A stretch of DNA of 64,000 nt, taken from IMG/VR virus record IMGVR_UViG_3300037264_001145, positions 1 through 64,000 of that record; one strand, written 5' to 3'. A program made the position numbers and the translations under genes. The notes below the pieces were generated by a model. The model searched no databases and was not told the DNA's origin. It worked only from the letters and a program-made list of their open reading frames with translations. Source of the DNA: a virus. Shown here piece after piece: positions 23,354 to 31,626 of this stretch; positions within the stretch are counted from its first letter, which is position 1, and the number at the start of each line of letters is the position of its first letter.

Positions 23354-24328
23354 ATGGCTACATATTACGTAAGTGCGGCATCTGGAAGTGATACTGATGA
23401 TGGATCAACCGAAGCCTTGGCGTGGTTAACCATAGACCACGCCATGAACACAGTAGTAGCCGGTGATCACGTCTACATTAAAAGTGACGGCAATTATAAT
23501 GAAACTGCTACACTAGATACTGTTGGAACACTCGCGGCCCCCATTGTTTTTGAAGGATATGCTTCTGTCACAGGAGACAATGGTGTTGCTGTTATTGATG
23601 GGCAAGATACAAGAGCAAACTGTCTTGCTGATAGCGTTGGGTCAACAACAATTATGCATTATGTTTTCAAGAATCTTCGTTTAACACAAGCTACGGGTCG
23701 TGGGGCGTTACTAGCAAACAGGATACATTTCTATAGATGTAAATTTGATAATAACGGAACTCACGGAGCAGATCTTGGAAATGCATGGTTCATTCAATGC
23801 GAATTTTCCGATAACGCAAATGATGGGGCTAATAATCTTAATACTGGTACTGTTCATTTTTATGCTGGTTGTCGTTTTTATAGAAACGTAAATAGTGGAT
23901 TCACACTGTCTACTGGTCATGCGATTTTGTTTGGCTGTGAATTTTTTAGCAATGGTAGTAACGGTGTTGTATTGGGTTCAGCAACTTCCATGTTTGTTGT
24001 AAATTGTACCTTTGATGGTGATAGTAAGGATAGTATCATCTGTCTTCAAACCACAACAAGTAATGGTCCAATATTATGTTTAAATAATGTTATTTACGAT
24101 GGGATTACAGGAATACAGAACCAAACTGCCCAGGGTGTTGAAAATTACATGTCTTTTAATAATTTAATAAATTCCAATACAACAGATTATACAAACGCAA
24201 GTACTCTTGAGGGTGAAATTACGTCGGCTCCAGGGTTTTATAACGAAGGCGTTAACGATTATAGACCGGGGGATGGGTCTGCATTGTCTGGTGCGGGATT
24301 TGACGCCAATAAAATAGAGGGATTTTAA
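23354..24328 (+). CDS. Parallel beta-helix spike protein 1
   Basis: The 324-residue product starts ATYYVSAASGSDTDDGSTEA and continues with the repeating short strands, Asn/Gly turns and Cys/Phe ladders of a right-handed parallel beta-helix (for example FKNLRLTQATGRG, FYRCKFDNNGTHG, FIQCEFSDNANDG). This fold is common in phage tailspikes that bind or cleave polysaccharide. No catalytic residues are identifiable. Its first part is DNA-identical to the next gene over 111 bp, and both end with TNASTLEGEITSAP...FDANKIEGF, while the centres differ strongly. It is the first gene behind a late promoter-like element. Confidence 0.85.
   Translation: MATYYVSAASGSDTDDGSTEALAWLTIDHAMNTVVAGDHVYIKSDGNYNETATLDTVGTLAAPIVFEGYASVTGDNGVAVIDGQDTRANCLADSVGSTTIMHYVFKNLRLTQATGRGALLANRIHFYRCKFDNNGTHGADLGNAWFIQCEFSDNANDGANNLNTGTVHFYAGCRFYRNVNSGFTLSTGHAILFGCEFFSNGSNGVVLGSATSMFVVNCTFDGDSKDSIICLQTTTSNGPILCLNNVIYDGITGIQNQTAQGVENYMSFNNLINSNTTDYTNASTLEGEITSAPGFYNEGVNDYRPGDGSALSGAGFDANKIEGF
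23362..23472 (+). repeat. 111-bp perfect repeat, copy 1
   Basis: This segment is identical to 24337-24447, 975 bp downstream, which encodes the matching N-terminal segment of the next beta-helix gene. Flanking and central sequence diverges sharply at both ends, pointing to recent gene conversion or exchange. Confidence 0.9.
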
Positions 24329-25303
24329 ATGTCTATATATTACGTAAGTGCGGCATCTGGAAGTGATACTGATGATGGATCAACCGAAGCCTTGGCGTGG
24401 TTAACCATAGACCACGCCATGAACACAGTAGTAGCCGGTGATCACGTTTATGTTAAAAATGATGGTAATTATAATGAACTTGCAACAATTGACACGACTG
24501 GAACAGTGGCAGCCCCAATTGTTTTCGAAGGATACGCTTCTGTAACAGGAGATAATGGTGTTGCTACTATTCATGGACAATCTTCAAGAGCCAATGGTGT
24601 TACTACTACTCTTACGGCAGGAACAAATACTAATTATGTTTTCAAAAATATTCGCATTACCGGACACACAGGAACAGGATTTTTAGCCGCGACCGACAAC
24701 TTACAGTTTATTCGCTGTAAGTTTGATACTAATGGTTCAAGTGGATGTAGTTGTCGCTCTTCTACACATATTCAATGTGAATATTCTAACAACACATTAG
24801 ATGGCTCTATAAGCACTGGATCATCAACATTATACTATGCTGGTTGCCGTTTCTATCGCAACGGAAGACATGGAGTAAATCAAGCAACTGGCAATTTATA
24901 TCTCTTTGCTTGTGAATTTTTTAGCAATGTGACAAATAATATTCTTTTTGCTAACGGGACTTTGTTGACTGTTATCAACTGCACTATTGATGGAGACGGT
25001 AATGATTCTGACGCCGGAATAGCAACAACGACAGGAAATGGTTTTCAACTATTAATAAACAACGTAATCTATGATTGTGTAACAGGAATTAGTAATGCTG
25101 TTGCGCAAGGGGTTGAAAACTACGCATCTATACACAACTTAGTAAACGCAAATGGAACTCCGTACACCAATGCAAGTACTCTTGAAGGAGAGATCACGTC
25201 GGCACCAGAATTTCATGATGAAGCCAACAATGATTATCGACCTGGGTTTAGTTCTCCGCTACTTAGTGCGGGATTTGACGCCAATAAAATAGAAGGGTTT
25301 TAA
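24329..25303 (+). CDS. Parallel beta-helix spike protein 2
   Basis: The 324-residue paralogue of the preceding gene starts immediately after its stop, behind GAGGG. N- and C-terminal segments match the first copy closely, while the central beta-helix rungs (FKNIRITGHTGTG, FIRCKFDTNGSSG, HIQCEYSNNTLDG) are divergent, as expected for receptor-facing surfaces. It stops at the point where the fused relative at 29066 continues through IDIGAFQ into the DLFI-repeat region. Here that continuation is a separate gene starting MSIDIGALQ four bases later, so this pair looks like a split version of one architecture. Confidence 0.85.
   Translation: MSIYYVSAASGSDTDDGSTEALAWLTIDHAMNTVVAGDHVYVKNDGNYNELATIDTTGTVAAPIVFEGYASVTGDNGVATIHGQSSRANGVTTTLTAGTNTNYVFKNIRITGHTGTGFLAATDNLQFIRCKFDTNGSSGCSCRSSTHIQCEYSNNTLDGSISTGSSTLYYAGCRFYRNGRHGVNQATGNLYLFACEFFSNVTNNILFANGTLLTVINCTIDGDGNDSDAGIATTTGNGFQLLINNVIYDCVTGISNAVAQGVENYASIHNLVNANGTPYTNASTLEGEITSAPEFHDEANNDYRPGFSSPLLSAGFDANKIEGF
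24337..24447 (+). repeat. 111-bp perfect repeat, copy 2
   Basis: This is the second copy of the segment at 23362-23472, in the same reading frame. Identity without a single synonymous change over 111 bp contrasts with the divergent centres of the two genes. Confidence 0.9.
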
Positions 25304-25306
25304 CTT

Positions 25307-27373
25307 ATGTCGATTGATATTGGCGCTCTTCAGCTTTATCACATAGACATAGGCGCACTTCAGGGTGAAACCATACCAATTGGTGAAATTACAGATACCA
25401 TAGATTTATTTGCTCATGGACACACATCCGTAGATGATACTATAACCCTTTTTATTGAAGGATTTACTACAGATGAGGTTCTAACTCTATTTATCTCTGG
25501 ATACAGAGAAGGCACTCGATTATATTTACCTTCTAGTTCTTCGGCACCTTCAATTTATCCTGCCATAAGCAATACGTGGGATTTATCAACGCCTGGGGGT
25601 ATTACTTGTCCTGGTAATACTTATGGTATACGCAAATGTCATACAATAAAAAACAATAGTGCTATAACACCCATAAGAACGACTATAGAGTGTTATGATG
25701 AGGATTCTGATTTAGATCTTATAGCATTTCAATACGTATCTCATCCTTTAACTCCTGGACAAACGATTTATGGTGGACCACCACAAGCTCCTGATTTTAG
25801 ATTAAATAATTTTACAATAGTTTACCAGGGGAAAGAAGATTATAGCCTCAATAGTCTGGTAACTAGTTATATAGCTCGGATTATAGGTCGTGACGGAGAA
25901 GTTCGCAAAATTCTTTTCGATCACGCAAGACGGGGGCCAGAATTCCCTGTAGGATATTTTAGAAGCTGTTATTTTGGCAGGGCAATATTGCCCGGAAACT
26001 ATGTAACTGTACTTGGCGATTGTATCGTTATAGAAATTGGCGTAGCTGGTAATCCAGTAGTTGGTTTTGGTGGTACTTATGATGGATATATAAGGATAGG
26101 CGATCCTGAAGGATGGGATTTGTCAGACGATGGTAATGAAACAGAACCTCTTGCTCCATGGGCCGAGTTGTCTGCTACGTTAGAATTTGATGGACCTGGT
26201 GTTGTAAATGCGGACTGTGATTTATTTATACATGGTCGTACAACTATCAACGATTCGTTAGATCTTATCCTTACTTATCCAAGCTTTCATATTATAGCGT
26301 TAGATTTGTTCCTTAAAGCCCCCGAACCGATAAACGATTCTATTAATTTGTTTACACATAATTTTGAACAGATTACATTTTCCAGCGATCTGTTTATACA
26401 TGGCTACGAACAAATTACAGATTCCGAAGACTTATTTATATGGGGTTGTGCTTCAAAGAACAGGTCTTTCACCATCACCCTTACCTATCCTAGCTTTCAT
26501 ATTATAGCGTTAGATTTGTTCCTTCATGGTTATCAACAAATTACAGCAGATAGCGACCTATTTATATATGGTCATAAATTTAATACTAGTGATATGGATT
26601 TATTCATTTGTGGCCATCAAGATAAAACGACAAATATTGATCTGATAATTTCTGGAAAAGATTCAAACAACCAAGATCTAAACTTGTTCATTAACGGTCA
26701 CGAAGTTGATGTTAATAGTATAGATTTATTTATACATGGACCAGAACAAATTACGGACTCTAGTAATTTATTTATACATGGTTACACCACAATAAACGAT
26801 TCGTTTACTCTCACCTTAACCTATCCCAGCTTCCATATTATACCATTAGACTTGTTCCTTCATGGCTATCAACAAATTACAGTAAATAATGACTTGTTTA
26901 TATACGGCCTCGAACAAATTTCTGATTCTAGCGATTTATTTATACGTGGTCCGGAATCGGCAAATATATCTGTAAATCTTTTTATTAGTGGACCTAGTTC
27001 TGGAGATGATAATTTTGGTCAGAAAATAGAGATGTTATACTTGAAGGGAGATTACTATCCTCAACTAATGGGGAGGTTTACTACCGCCGTAATTTCTGTC
27101 ACAATAGAAGTATGGGAAGTTGGAGAGGGGGTCAATACTCCGATCACAACTTTATTGGATACCGATTGTTACAGCATAGGAAACACTGGAAGATGGGGAT
27201 GGTCAACAAGACACTTTAGGGAATTTTATAGCAAAGTAAATCATTTTGTATTTAGAATGACTGGGGATAATGCTGAAGAATTTCTTGGGGAATTTATTAT
27301 TACGACCGGAAGATCAGAAAGCCACAGGACAGGGAAAGTCAACAAGAACTTGAACTATCAAATAGACGACTAA
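25307..27373 (+). CDS. DLFI-repeat adhesin with C-terminal domain
   Basis: The 688-residue product begins with two SIDIGALQ-like motifs (the usual end of a beta-helix), then xDLFIxG repeats. A domain of about 200 residues follows at 65-290 (Cys pair, Gly-rich, ending DPEGWDLSDDGNETEPLAPWAEL). It then has about 17 more repeats, with a larger TYPSFHIIALDLFL module occurring three times. A C-terminal domain at about 565-680 (MLYLKGDYYPQLMGRFTT...GRWGWST...FVFRMTGDNAEEFLGEF) is shared with the genes at 29066 and 30723. It is probably a fibre or spike subunit. Repeat family and function are not recognised from known proteins. Confidence 0.75.
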   Translation: MSIDIGALQLYHIDIGALQGETIPIGEITDTIDLFAHGHTSVDDTITLFIEGFTTDEVLTLFISGYREGTRLYLPSSSSAPSIYPAISNTWDLSTPGGITCPGNTYGIRKCHTIKNNSAITPIRTTIECYDEDSDLDLIAFQYVSHPLTPGQTIYGGPPQAPDFRLNNFTIVYQGKEDYSLNSLVTSYIARIIGRDGEVRKILFDHARRGPEFPVGYFRSCYFGRAILPGNYVTVLGDCIVIEIGVAGNPVVGFGGTYDGYIRIGDPEGWDLSDDGNETEPLAPWAELSATLEFDGPGVVNADCDLFIHGRTTINDSLDLILTYPSFHIIALDLFLKAPEPINDSINLFTHNFEQITFSSDLFIHGYEQITDSEDLFIWGCASKNRSFTITLTYPSFHIIALDLFLHGYQQITADSDLFIYGHKFNTSDMDLFICGHQDKTTNIDLIISGKDSNNQDLNLFINGHEVDVNSIDLFIHGPEQITDSSNLFIHGYTTINDSFTLTLTYPSFHIIPLDLFLHGYQQITVNNDLFIYGLEQISDSSDLFIRGPESANISVNLFISGPSSGDDNFGQKIEMLYLKGDYYPQLMGRFTTAVISVTIEVWEVGEGVNTPITTLLDTDCYSIGNTGRWGWSTRHFREFYSKVNHFVFRMTGDNAEEFLGEFIITTGRSESHRTGKVNKNLNYQIDD

Positions 27374-27375
27374 TA

Positions 27376-27389
27376 TTGTGTATAAATTG
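27376..27389 (+). promoter_or_regulatory. Late promoter-like TTGTGTATAAATTG
   Basis: A consensus copy starts three bases after the preceding stop and gives a leader of about 17 bases with GAAAGG before ATG 27407. Confidence 0.7.
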
Positions 27390-27406
27390 TAGTTGAAAGG
27401 TATTTT

Positions 27407-27790
27407 ATGAAATACGAAAACACAGAATTGGTACGTCTTTATGTTGACCAGAAGAAAAGTTGTCACGAAATAGCGCTGCTCGACGGAAGAAGCGAGAGTA
27501 CAATATACAAGATACTGGTTTTAAATAAAGTTGCACTTAGAAATAAATCGGAGGCCAACAAAATATTCGCCGACCTAGTTCTGATAACACTTTACAACCT
27601 CGGCTTGTCCTTTAAACAGATGAGTAGATTATTGGGGATACACCCAACAACGATTTCAAAAAGATTCGACATCCTGCACTTCCCAGTTCGGTCTAGCCAA
27701 GTAGCTAAATCAATAGGATATTCTAATGCGGAATTTCAAAAATATTATTGTAACAACAGATTCATTGATTTATTAAAGGAAATTGTATAA
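27407..27790 (+). CDS. Helix-turn-helix DNA-binding protein
   Basis: The 127-residue product has two helix-turn-helix segments: ELVRLYVDQKKSCHEIALLDGRSESTIYKIL (residues 7-37) and LITLYNLGLSFKQMSRLLGIHPTTISKRFDIL (about 58-89), the latter with the TTISKR recognition helix. It resembles the DNA-binding parts of transposase or recombinase proteins and of homing-endonuclease tails, but no nuclease or catalytic domain is present. Alone among adhesin genes and with its own promoter-like element, it could be a regulator of the spike locus or a homing-gene remnant. Its stop overlaps the next start by one base. Confidence 0.7.
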   Translation: MKYENTELVRLYVDQKKSCHEIALLDGRSESTIYKILVLNKVALRNKSEANKIFADLVLITLYNLGLSFKQMSRLLGIHPTTISKRFDILHFPVRSSQVAKSIGYSNAEFQKYYCNNRFIDLLKEIV

Positions 27791-29055
27791 TGGCGATCAC
27801 ATGGTACGTCGATAAAATTAGTGGGTCTGGTAATGGCGGATCTTCCGAGGGGTCGCCAAAAGCAAGTGGAACTGGTGCCGCGACTGATGAGACTACTATC
27901 ATTGACCTGAGCGTTGATGCGCCCGATCTTTCTGCGGTTGTTATTGGTGACACAATTAGACTTAACGGAAGAACAGACGGGATTCGTAGTACAGATATTT
28001 TTCGGATAACAGCCAAAGATGACGGTCTTGATACTGTCACAGTTACACCAACTCCAGGATCGACTACCAGTGGAGTAACGTGGGCTATAGGCGGTGCATT
28101 TAACACTATAAGCAAATCTATGTTGGTCTGTACGTCCACGGATACGATATGGATTAAAGATTCAGCTAATTATCAAGAAACTATTACGATTAGCGTTTTG
28201 AGCGCAAACACAAACATAGTTGTCGAGGGTTATACAAGTGTAACTGGCGACGGCGGTATGGTTACGGTTGATGGCCAAGGTGTTAGAAGTTATGGGTTGA
28301 ATGAAACAGTAGGAGCACCTGGCGTTTATTTTTATTATGTTTTTAAAAATATTGAATTTATAAACCATACAGTTCATGGAGCATATATTTCTAATGGACT
28401 TATGATAACATTTAAAAACTGTTGGTTCAATGATAATGCAGAAGATGGTTTTGATGCTGATCTTTCTCATTATTTAAGTTTTGAAAGGTGTCGGTTTAAC
28501 GATAATGGAGAAGATGGTTTCTGTAGCGGAGCAGACTCGGCTACTCAACGGCATTGTTTAGTTGGTTGTGAGTTGATGAGAAATGTTAGTCGTGGTTGTT
28601 TTGTTTCAAATGCTATTATCTCTAACTGTGTCTTTTTCGATAATGGCTACGCGCAAATAGAAGTGTGGTCTTCTATAAATATCTTTATAAACCACTGTAC
28701 AGTAGACGGTAAAGACAAAGATAACATTGGAGTTACTTTTGTTGACAGAAACTATATATCTCCTGTTATAATAAATACTATAATTACTAGATGTGCGAGT
28801 GGATTTGTTGCCGCAAGTGGCATTGGTGAAATGATGACTTCTAGAAACAACTTATTCTATAACAATACAGAACATTATATTGGTGGTGCTTTTACGTCAG
28901 AAGGCGAGGTTTTAAGTAATCCATTATTTATTAATCAATTTATACAAGACTATAGATTACAGACTTCTTCTCCTGCTATTGGCGCTGGTTACGATGCGTC
29001 TAGTATTGTTGGTATTAGTAGTCAATGTGATATTGGTGCTTATCAAAGCGAGTAA
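27790..29055 (+). CDS. Parallel beta-helix spike protein 3
   Basis: The 421-residue product starts ITWYVDKISGSGNGGSSEG and includes an N-terminal strand-rich domain (IIDLSVDAPDLSAVVIGDTIRL...) not seen in the other spikes. A right-handed beta-helix follows with rungs such as FKNIEFINHTVHGAYI, FKNCWFNDNAEDGF and FERCRFNDNGEDGF, ending SSQCDIGAYQSE. The closing DIGAYQ is the standard end of such helices in this locus. It is probably a tailspike or spike-like adhesin; no active-site residues can be assigned. It overlaps the upstream HTH gene (TAATG). Confidence 0.85.
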   Translation: MAITWYVDKISGSGNGGSSEGSPKASGTGAATDETTIIDLSVDAPDLSAVVIGDTIRLNGRTDGIRSTDIFRITAKDDGLDTVTVTPTPGSTTSGVTWAIGGAFNTISKSMLVCTSTDTIWIKDSANYQETITISVLSANTNIVVEGYTSVTGDGGMVTVDGQGVRSYGLNETVGAPGVYFYYVFKNIEFINHTVHGAYISNGLMITFKNCWFNDNAEDGFDADLSHYLSFERCRFNDNGEDGFCSGADSATQRHCLVGCELMRNVSRGCFVSNAIISNCVFFDNGYAQIEVWSSINIFINHCTVDGKDKDNIGVTFVDRNYISPVIINTIITRCASGFVAASGIGEMMTSRNNLFYNNTEHYIGGAFTSEGEVLSNPLFINQFIQDYRLQTSSPAIGAGYDASSIVGISSQCDIGAYQSE

Positions 29056-29065
29056 GGAATAGTCA

Positions 29066-30721
29066 ATGTCAACATATTACGTAAGTGCTGCTTCGGGAGA
29101 TAATGGGAACAGCGGATTAACAGAAGCTCTTGCGTGGGCTACTATTGATCATGGAATGAACACTGTCGCTCCTGGAGATCATGTTTATGTTAAAAGTGAC
29201 GGTAATTACAATGAATTAGTAACTCTAGACACCGTTGGGTCTGGTGCGAATTACATAGTTTTTGAAGGATACTCAGGCACAATAGGAGATAACGAAAGAG
29301 CAACCATAGATGCTCAAAACACAAGAGCTAATTGTCTTGTAGATTCTATAGCCAATGGCCTTCAGGCTTTTTATGTCTTCAAAAATCTTAGATTTACGGA
29401 TGCTACTGGCAATGGAATTGTTGTAGAATGTTCTTCTTTAAAATTCAAAAATTGTAGAGTTGATAGTTGTGCTTCTTGGGGCCACTATACTTACGGTGCC
29501 GTTCTTGAAGATTGTGAATTTGACAATAACGGAGAAGGATCTTTTTATACTAATAATCATACATATCTTGGTTGTAAATTCAGCAATAATGGTAATGGCG
29601 ATGCAAATGGTTCGATAGACACTATTTTCTATGGATGTACCTTTTTTAGTGCAGTAGAATATGGTATATATGTTCATACTACCGCAAATTTTACATACGT
29701 ATTTAATTGTACTTTTGATGGAGATAGCAAAGATACGGGGATTGCCTTTGATTGTGAATTTGGCGACAAACAACTCGTTTCGGTAAATAATCTCTTTTAC
29801 GATAATGGAGTTGCCTTAAGACACCCCATTGGTCAACGATGCGTCTCTATGAACAACTTATTTCATAATAACACAAGCAAATATCAATTGGGGGCAGACA
29901 CATACACAGATGAAATAGAGGGTGATCCAGCTTTTATTGACGAAGGAGCAAATGATTATAGATTAGAAGCGGGTTCTTCTGGTATATTTAACGGTTTTGA
30001 TTTTTCAAAAATAAAAGGCTTTTTCCCTGGCGGGATGGATATCGGTGCCTTTCAGGTTCTTGGATCGGGATCTCCGTCACAATGGATAGAAACATCCGGC
30101 GACAGAAACTTAAGTATGGGTGGACACTTAGATGTTTCTGACCAGATAGACTATTCTATACATGGTTATGCTCCAAAAAATAAGTCGTTAAATCTTATTT
30201 TTACTTATCCTAGCTTCCATAATTACCCTACATTAGACTTTTTCCTTAAAGCTCCAGAACCCGTAAATGATTCCATTGATGTATTTGTTCACGGCCACGC
30301 CCTTAATAGTAATACTATTGGTTTGTATACTTCCGCCCAGTTTGTTCAAACAATAGTAAGTCTATACATTAAGGGAGAGGCGGTATCTCCCGAAGAAGAT
30401 ACGTTTGGTATATCTCTAGATCAATTAATAAAAAATGCAGACTTCAATCCCCAAATCATTGGTAGGTTTACCACTGAACCATCGAGCGTGACCATAGAGT
30501 TGTGGGATTTGATGAATAATAATTCCCCACTTTCTTTGTCGAGCTATGATTGTTATGAAATAGGGGATACTGATAGATGGGCGTGGTCTACTATTAATTT
30601 ACCTCCACTAACAAAAAGGGTAAATCAATTTGTTTATAGGATGACGGCGAATACGGCGGAAGTGTTCGAGGGAGATTTTATCGTGAAAATAAAAAAAATT
30701 GGTAAAGAAAGGGGCAGATAA
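29066..30721 (+). CDS. Fused beta-helix and DLFI-repeat adhesin
   Basis: The 551-residue product joins three modules. Residues 1-330 are a beta-helix with the STYYVSAASG start and end KIKGFFPGGMDIGAFQ. Residues 345-420 carry DLFI-type repeats with a TYPSFH module followed by LKAPEPVNDSIDVFVHG. Residues 435-545 form the C-terminal domain (SLYIKGEA...IIGRFTT...DRWAWST...FVYRMTANTAEVFEGDF). This is the unsplit counterpart of the adjacent genes at 24329 and 25307. The modular order suggests a spike head joined to a shaft and a capping or attachment domain; roles are inferred. Confidence 0.8.
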   Translation: MSTYYVSAASGDNGNSGLTEALAWATIDHGMNTVAPGDHVYVKSDGNYNELVTLDTVGSGANYIVFEGYSGTIGDNERATIDAQNTRANCLVDSIANGLQAFYVFKNLRFTDATGNGIVVECSSLKFKNCRVDSCASWGHYTYGAVLEDCEFDNNGEGSFYTNNHTYLGCKFSNNGNGDANGSIDTIFYGCTFFSAVEYGIYVHTTANFTYVFNCTFDGDSKDTGIAFDCEFGDKQLVSVNNLFYDNGVALRHPIGQRCVSMNNLFHNNTSKYQLGADTYTDEIEGDPAFIDEGANDYRLEAGSSGIFNGFDFSKIKGFFPGGMDIGAFQVLGSGSPSQWIETSGDRNLSMGGHLDVSDQIDYSIHGYAPKNKSLNLIFTYPSFHNYPTLDFFLKAPEPVNDSIDVFVHGHALNSNTIGLYTSAQFVQTIVSLYIKGEAVSPEEDTFGISLDQLIKNADFNPQIIGRFTTEPSSVTIELWDLMNNNSPLSLSSYDCYEIGDTDRWAWSTINLPPLTKRVNQFVYRMTANTAEVFEGDFIVKIKKIGKERGR

Positions 30722-30722
30722 T

Positions 30723-31058
30723 ATGGCACTACTAGAGTACGATTATTCATTAGACGATCCGATATCTTTAATCGGAGACTTTGTTACGGGAGAAACTGTT
30801 AACATAGAATTGTGGGTTGATGGTGTTGAGCAAGGTATATCTCCGAGTGGGTGTGATGAAATTAATGCAACTGGAAAATATTCTTGGTCAACCGGGAATA
30901 TTGTTGCGTTAACAGCAAGTAGGGTTCAATACCACTGGAGAATGACAGATAGTGGACTTAATACTGTAGAAGGAGATTTTGTTCTCAAGAGTGTAGAGGG
31001 CGATGACGGACAAATGCCTTCGTTGAACAATAAGGATTCGTATATTATTTCATTTTAA
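30723..31058 (+). CDS. Stand-alone C-terminal adhesin domain
   Basis: I place the start at ATG 30723, two bases after the upstream stop and behind AAAGGGG; an upstream in-frame codon at 30699 would overlap the previous gene needlessly. The 111-residue product corresponds to the C-terminal domain of the genes at 25307 and 29066: VTGETVNIELW...CDEINATGKYSWSTGN...VQYHWRMTDSGLNTVEGDFVL. As a free protein it could cap, trimerise or anchor the spike proteins. No function is known. Confidence 0.75.
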   Translation: MALLEYDYSLDDPISLIGDFVTGETVNIELWVDGVEQGISPSGCDEINATGKYSWSTGNIVALTASRVQYHWRMTDSGLNTVEGDFVLKSVEGDDGQMPSLNNKDSYIISF

Positions 31059-31068
31059 GGGGTGAAAC

Positions 31069-31614
31069 ATGGCTTGGGATACTGATTTGGTATTAACCTT
31101 GAGGGTTCTCATAGGAGATCTTAATGATCCCCAGAAGAACACAGACGATTATTTGGAAACGGTTTTAGTGGCCGCAGGAATTTTTGTTAATAATGAAATA
31201 GACTTATCAGAAGATTATGTTTTTGATATAGCTAATGTAACAATTACTCCTGATCCAGTGGCAGAAGGAGATGTGCAGGCCCAAGCACTTTTACCATTAA
31301 AAGCCGCGTGCATCCTTAATCAGTCCAGTTTTCAAACGGCTCTTTCTCAGGGTATTAAAGTTCGAGACGGAGATTCCGCCATTGATACTAGCGTTGGTTT
31401 TGATGGTTACAAAAATATATTAAAGCTTGGTCCTTGTGCGGCTTACGAACAATTGAGATTGCAACTGCAAGCCTCCGGCAGTTCTCTCGTGGGTCGCGCT
31501 GTACTTGGTGCTTATAGAGGACCGAGTAATTCGCCGATAGACACGGTAAGATGGTTCTATGATGGCGTAGCTTCTTTGGTGAATAATTGTCGTAATGGTG
31601 GGGGAATTAATTAA
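31069..31614 (+). CDS. Virion connector/adaptor-like protein
   Basis: The 181-residue product opens LVLTLRVLIGDLNDPQKNTDDYLETVLVAAGIFVNNEI and contains ITPDP and LLPLKAACIL, a layout I recall from a common phage protein family of connector or adaptor type. It is helical and mildly acidic, with a GGGGTGAAAC ribosome site. It may join head to tail or link fibres to the particle. Assignment rests on remembered resemblance and location. Confidence 0.55.
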   Translation: MAWDTDLVLTLRVLIGDLNDPQKNTDDYLETVLVAAGIFVNNEIDLSEDYVFDIANVTITPDPVAEGDVQAQALLPLKAACILNQSSFQTALSQGIKVRDGDSAIDTSVGFDGYKNILKLGPCAAYEQLRLQLQASGSSLVGRAVLGAYRGPSNSPIDTVRWFYDGVASLVNNCRNGGGIN

Positions 31615-31626
31615 AGGAGAGTATAA

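Noticed and set aside
23354-31058. Diversity-generating retroelement in the spike genes
   Set aside because: No reverse transcriptase gene or adenine-biased template/variable repeat pair is visible; the 111-bp repeat is a perfect copy at the conserved end.
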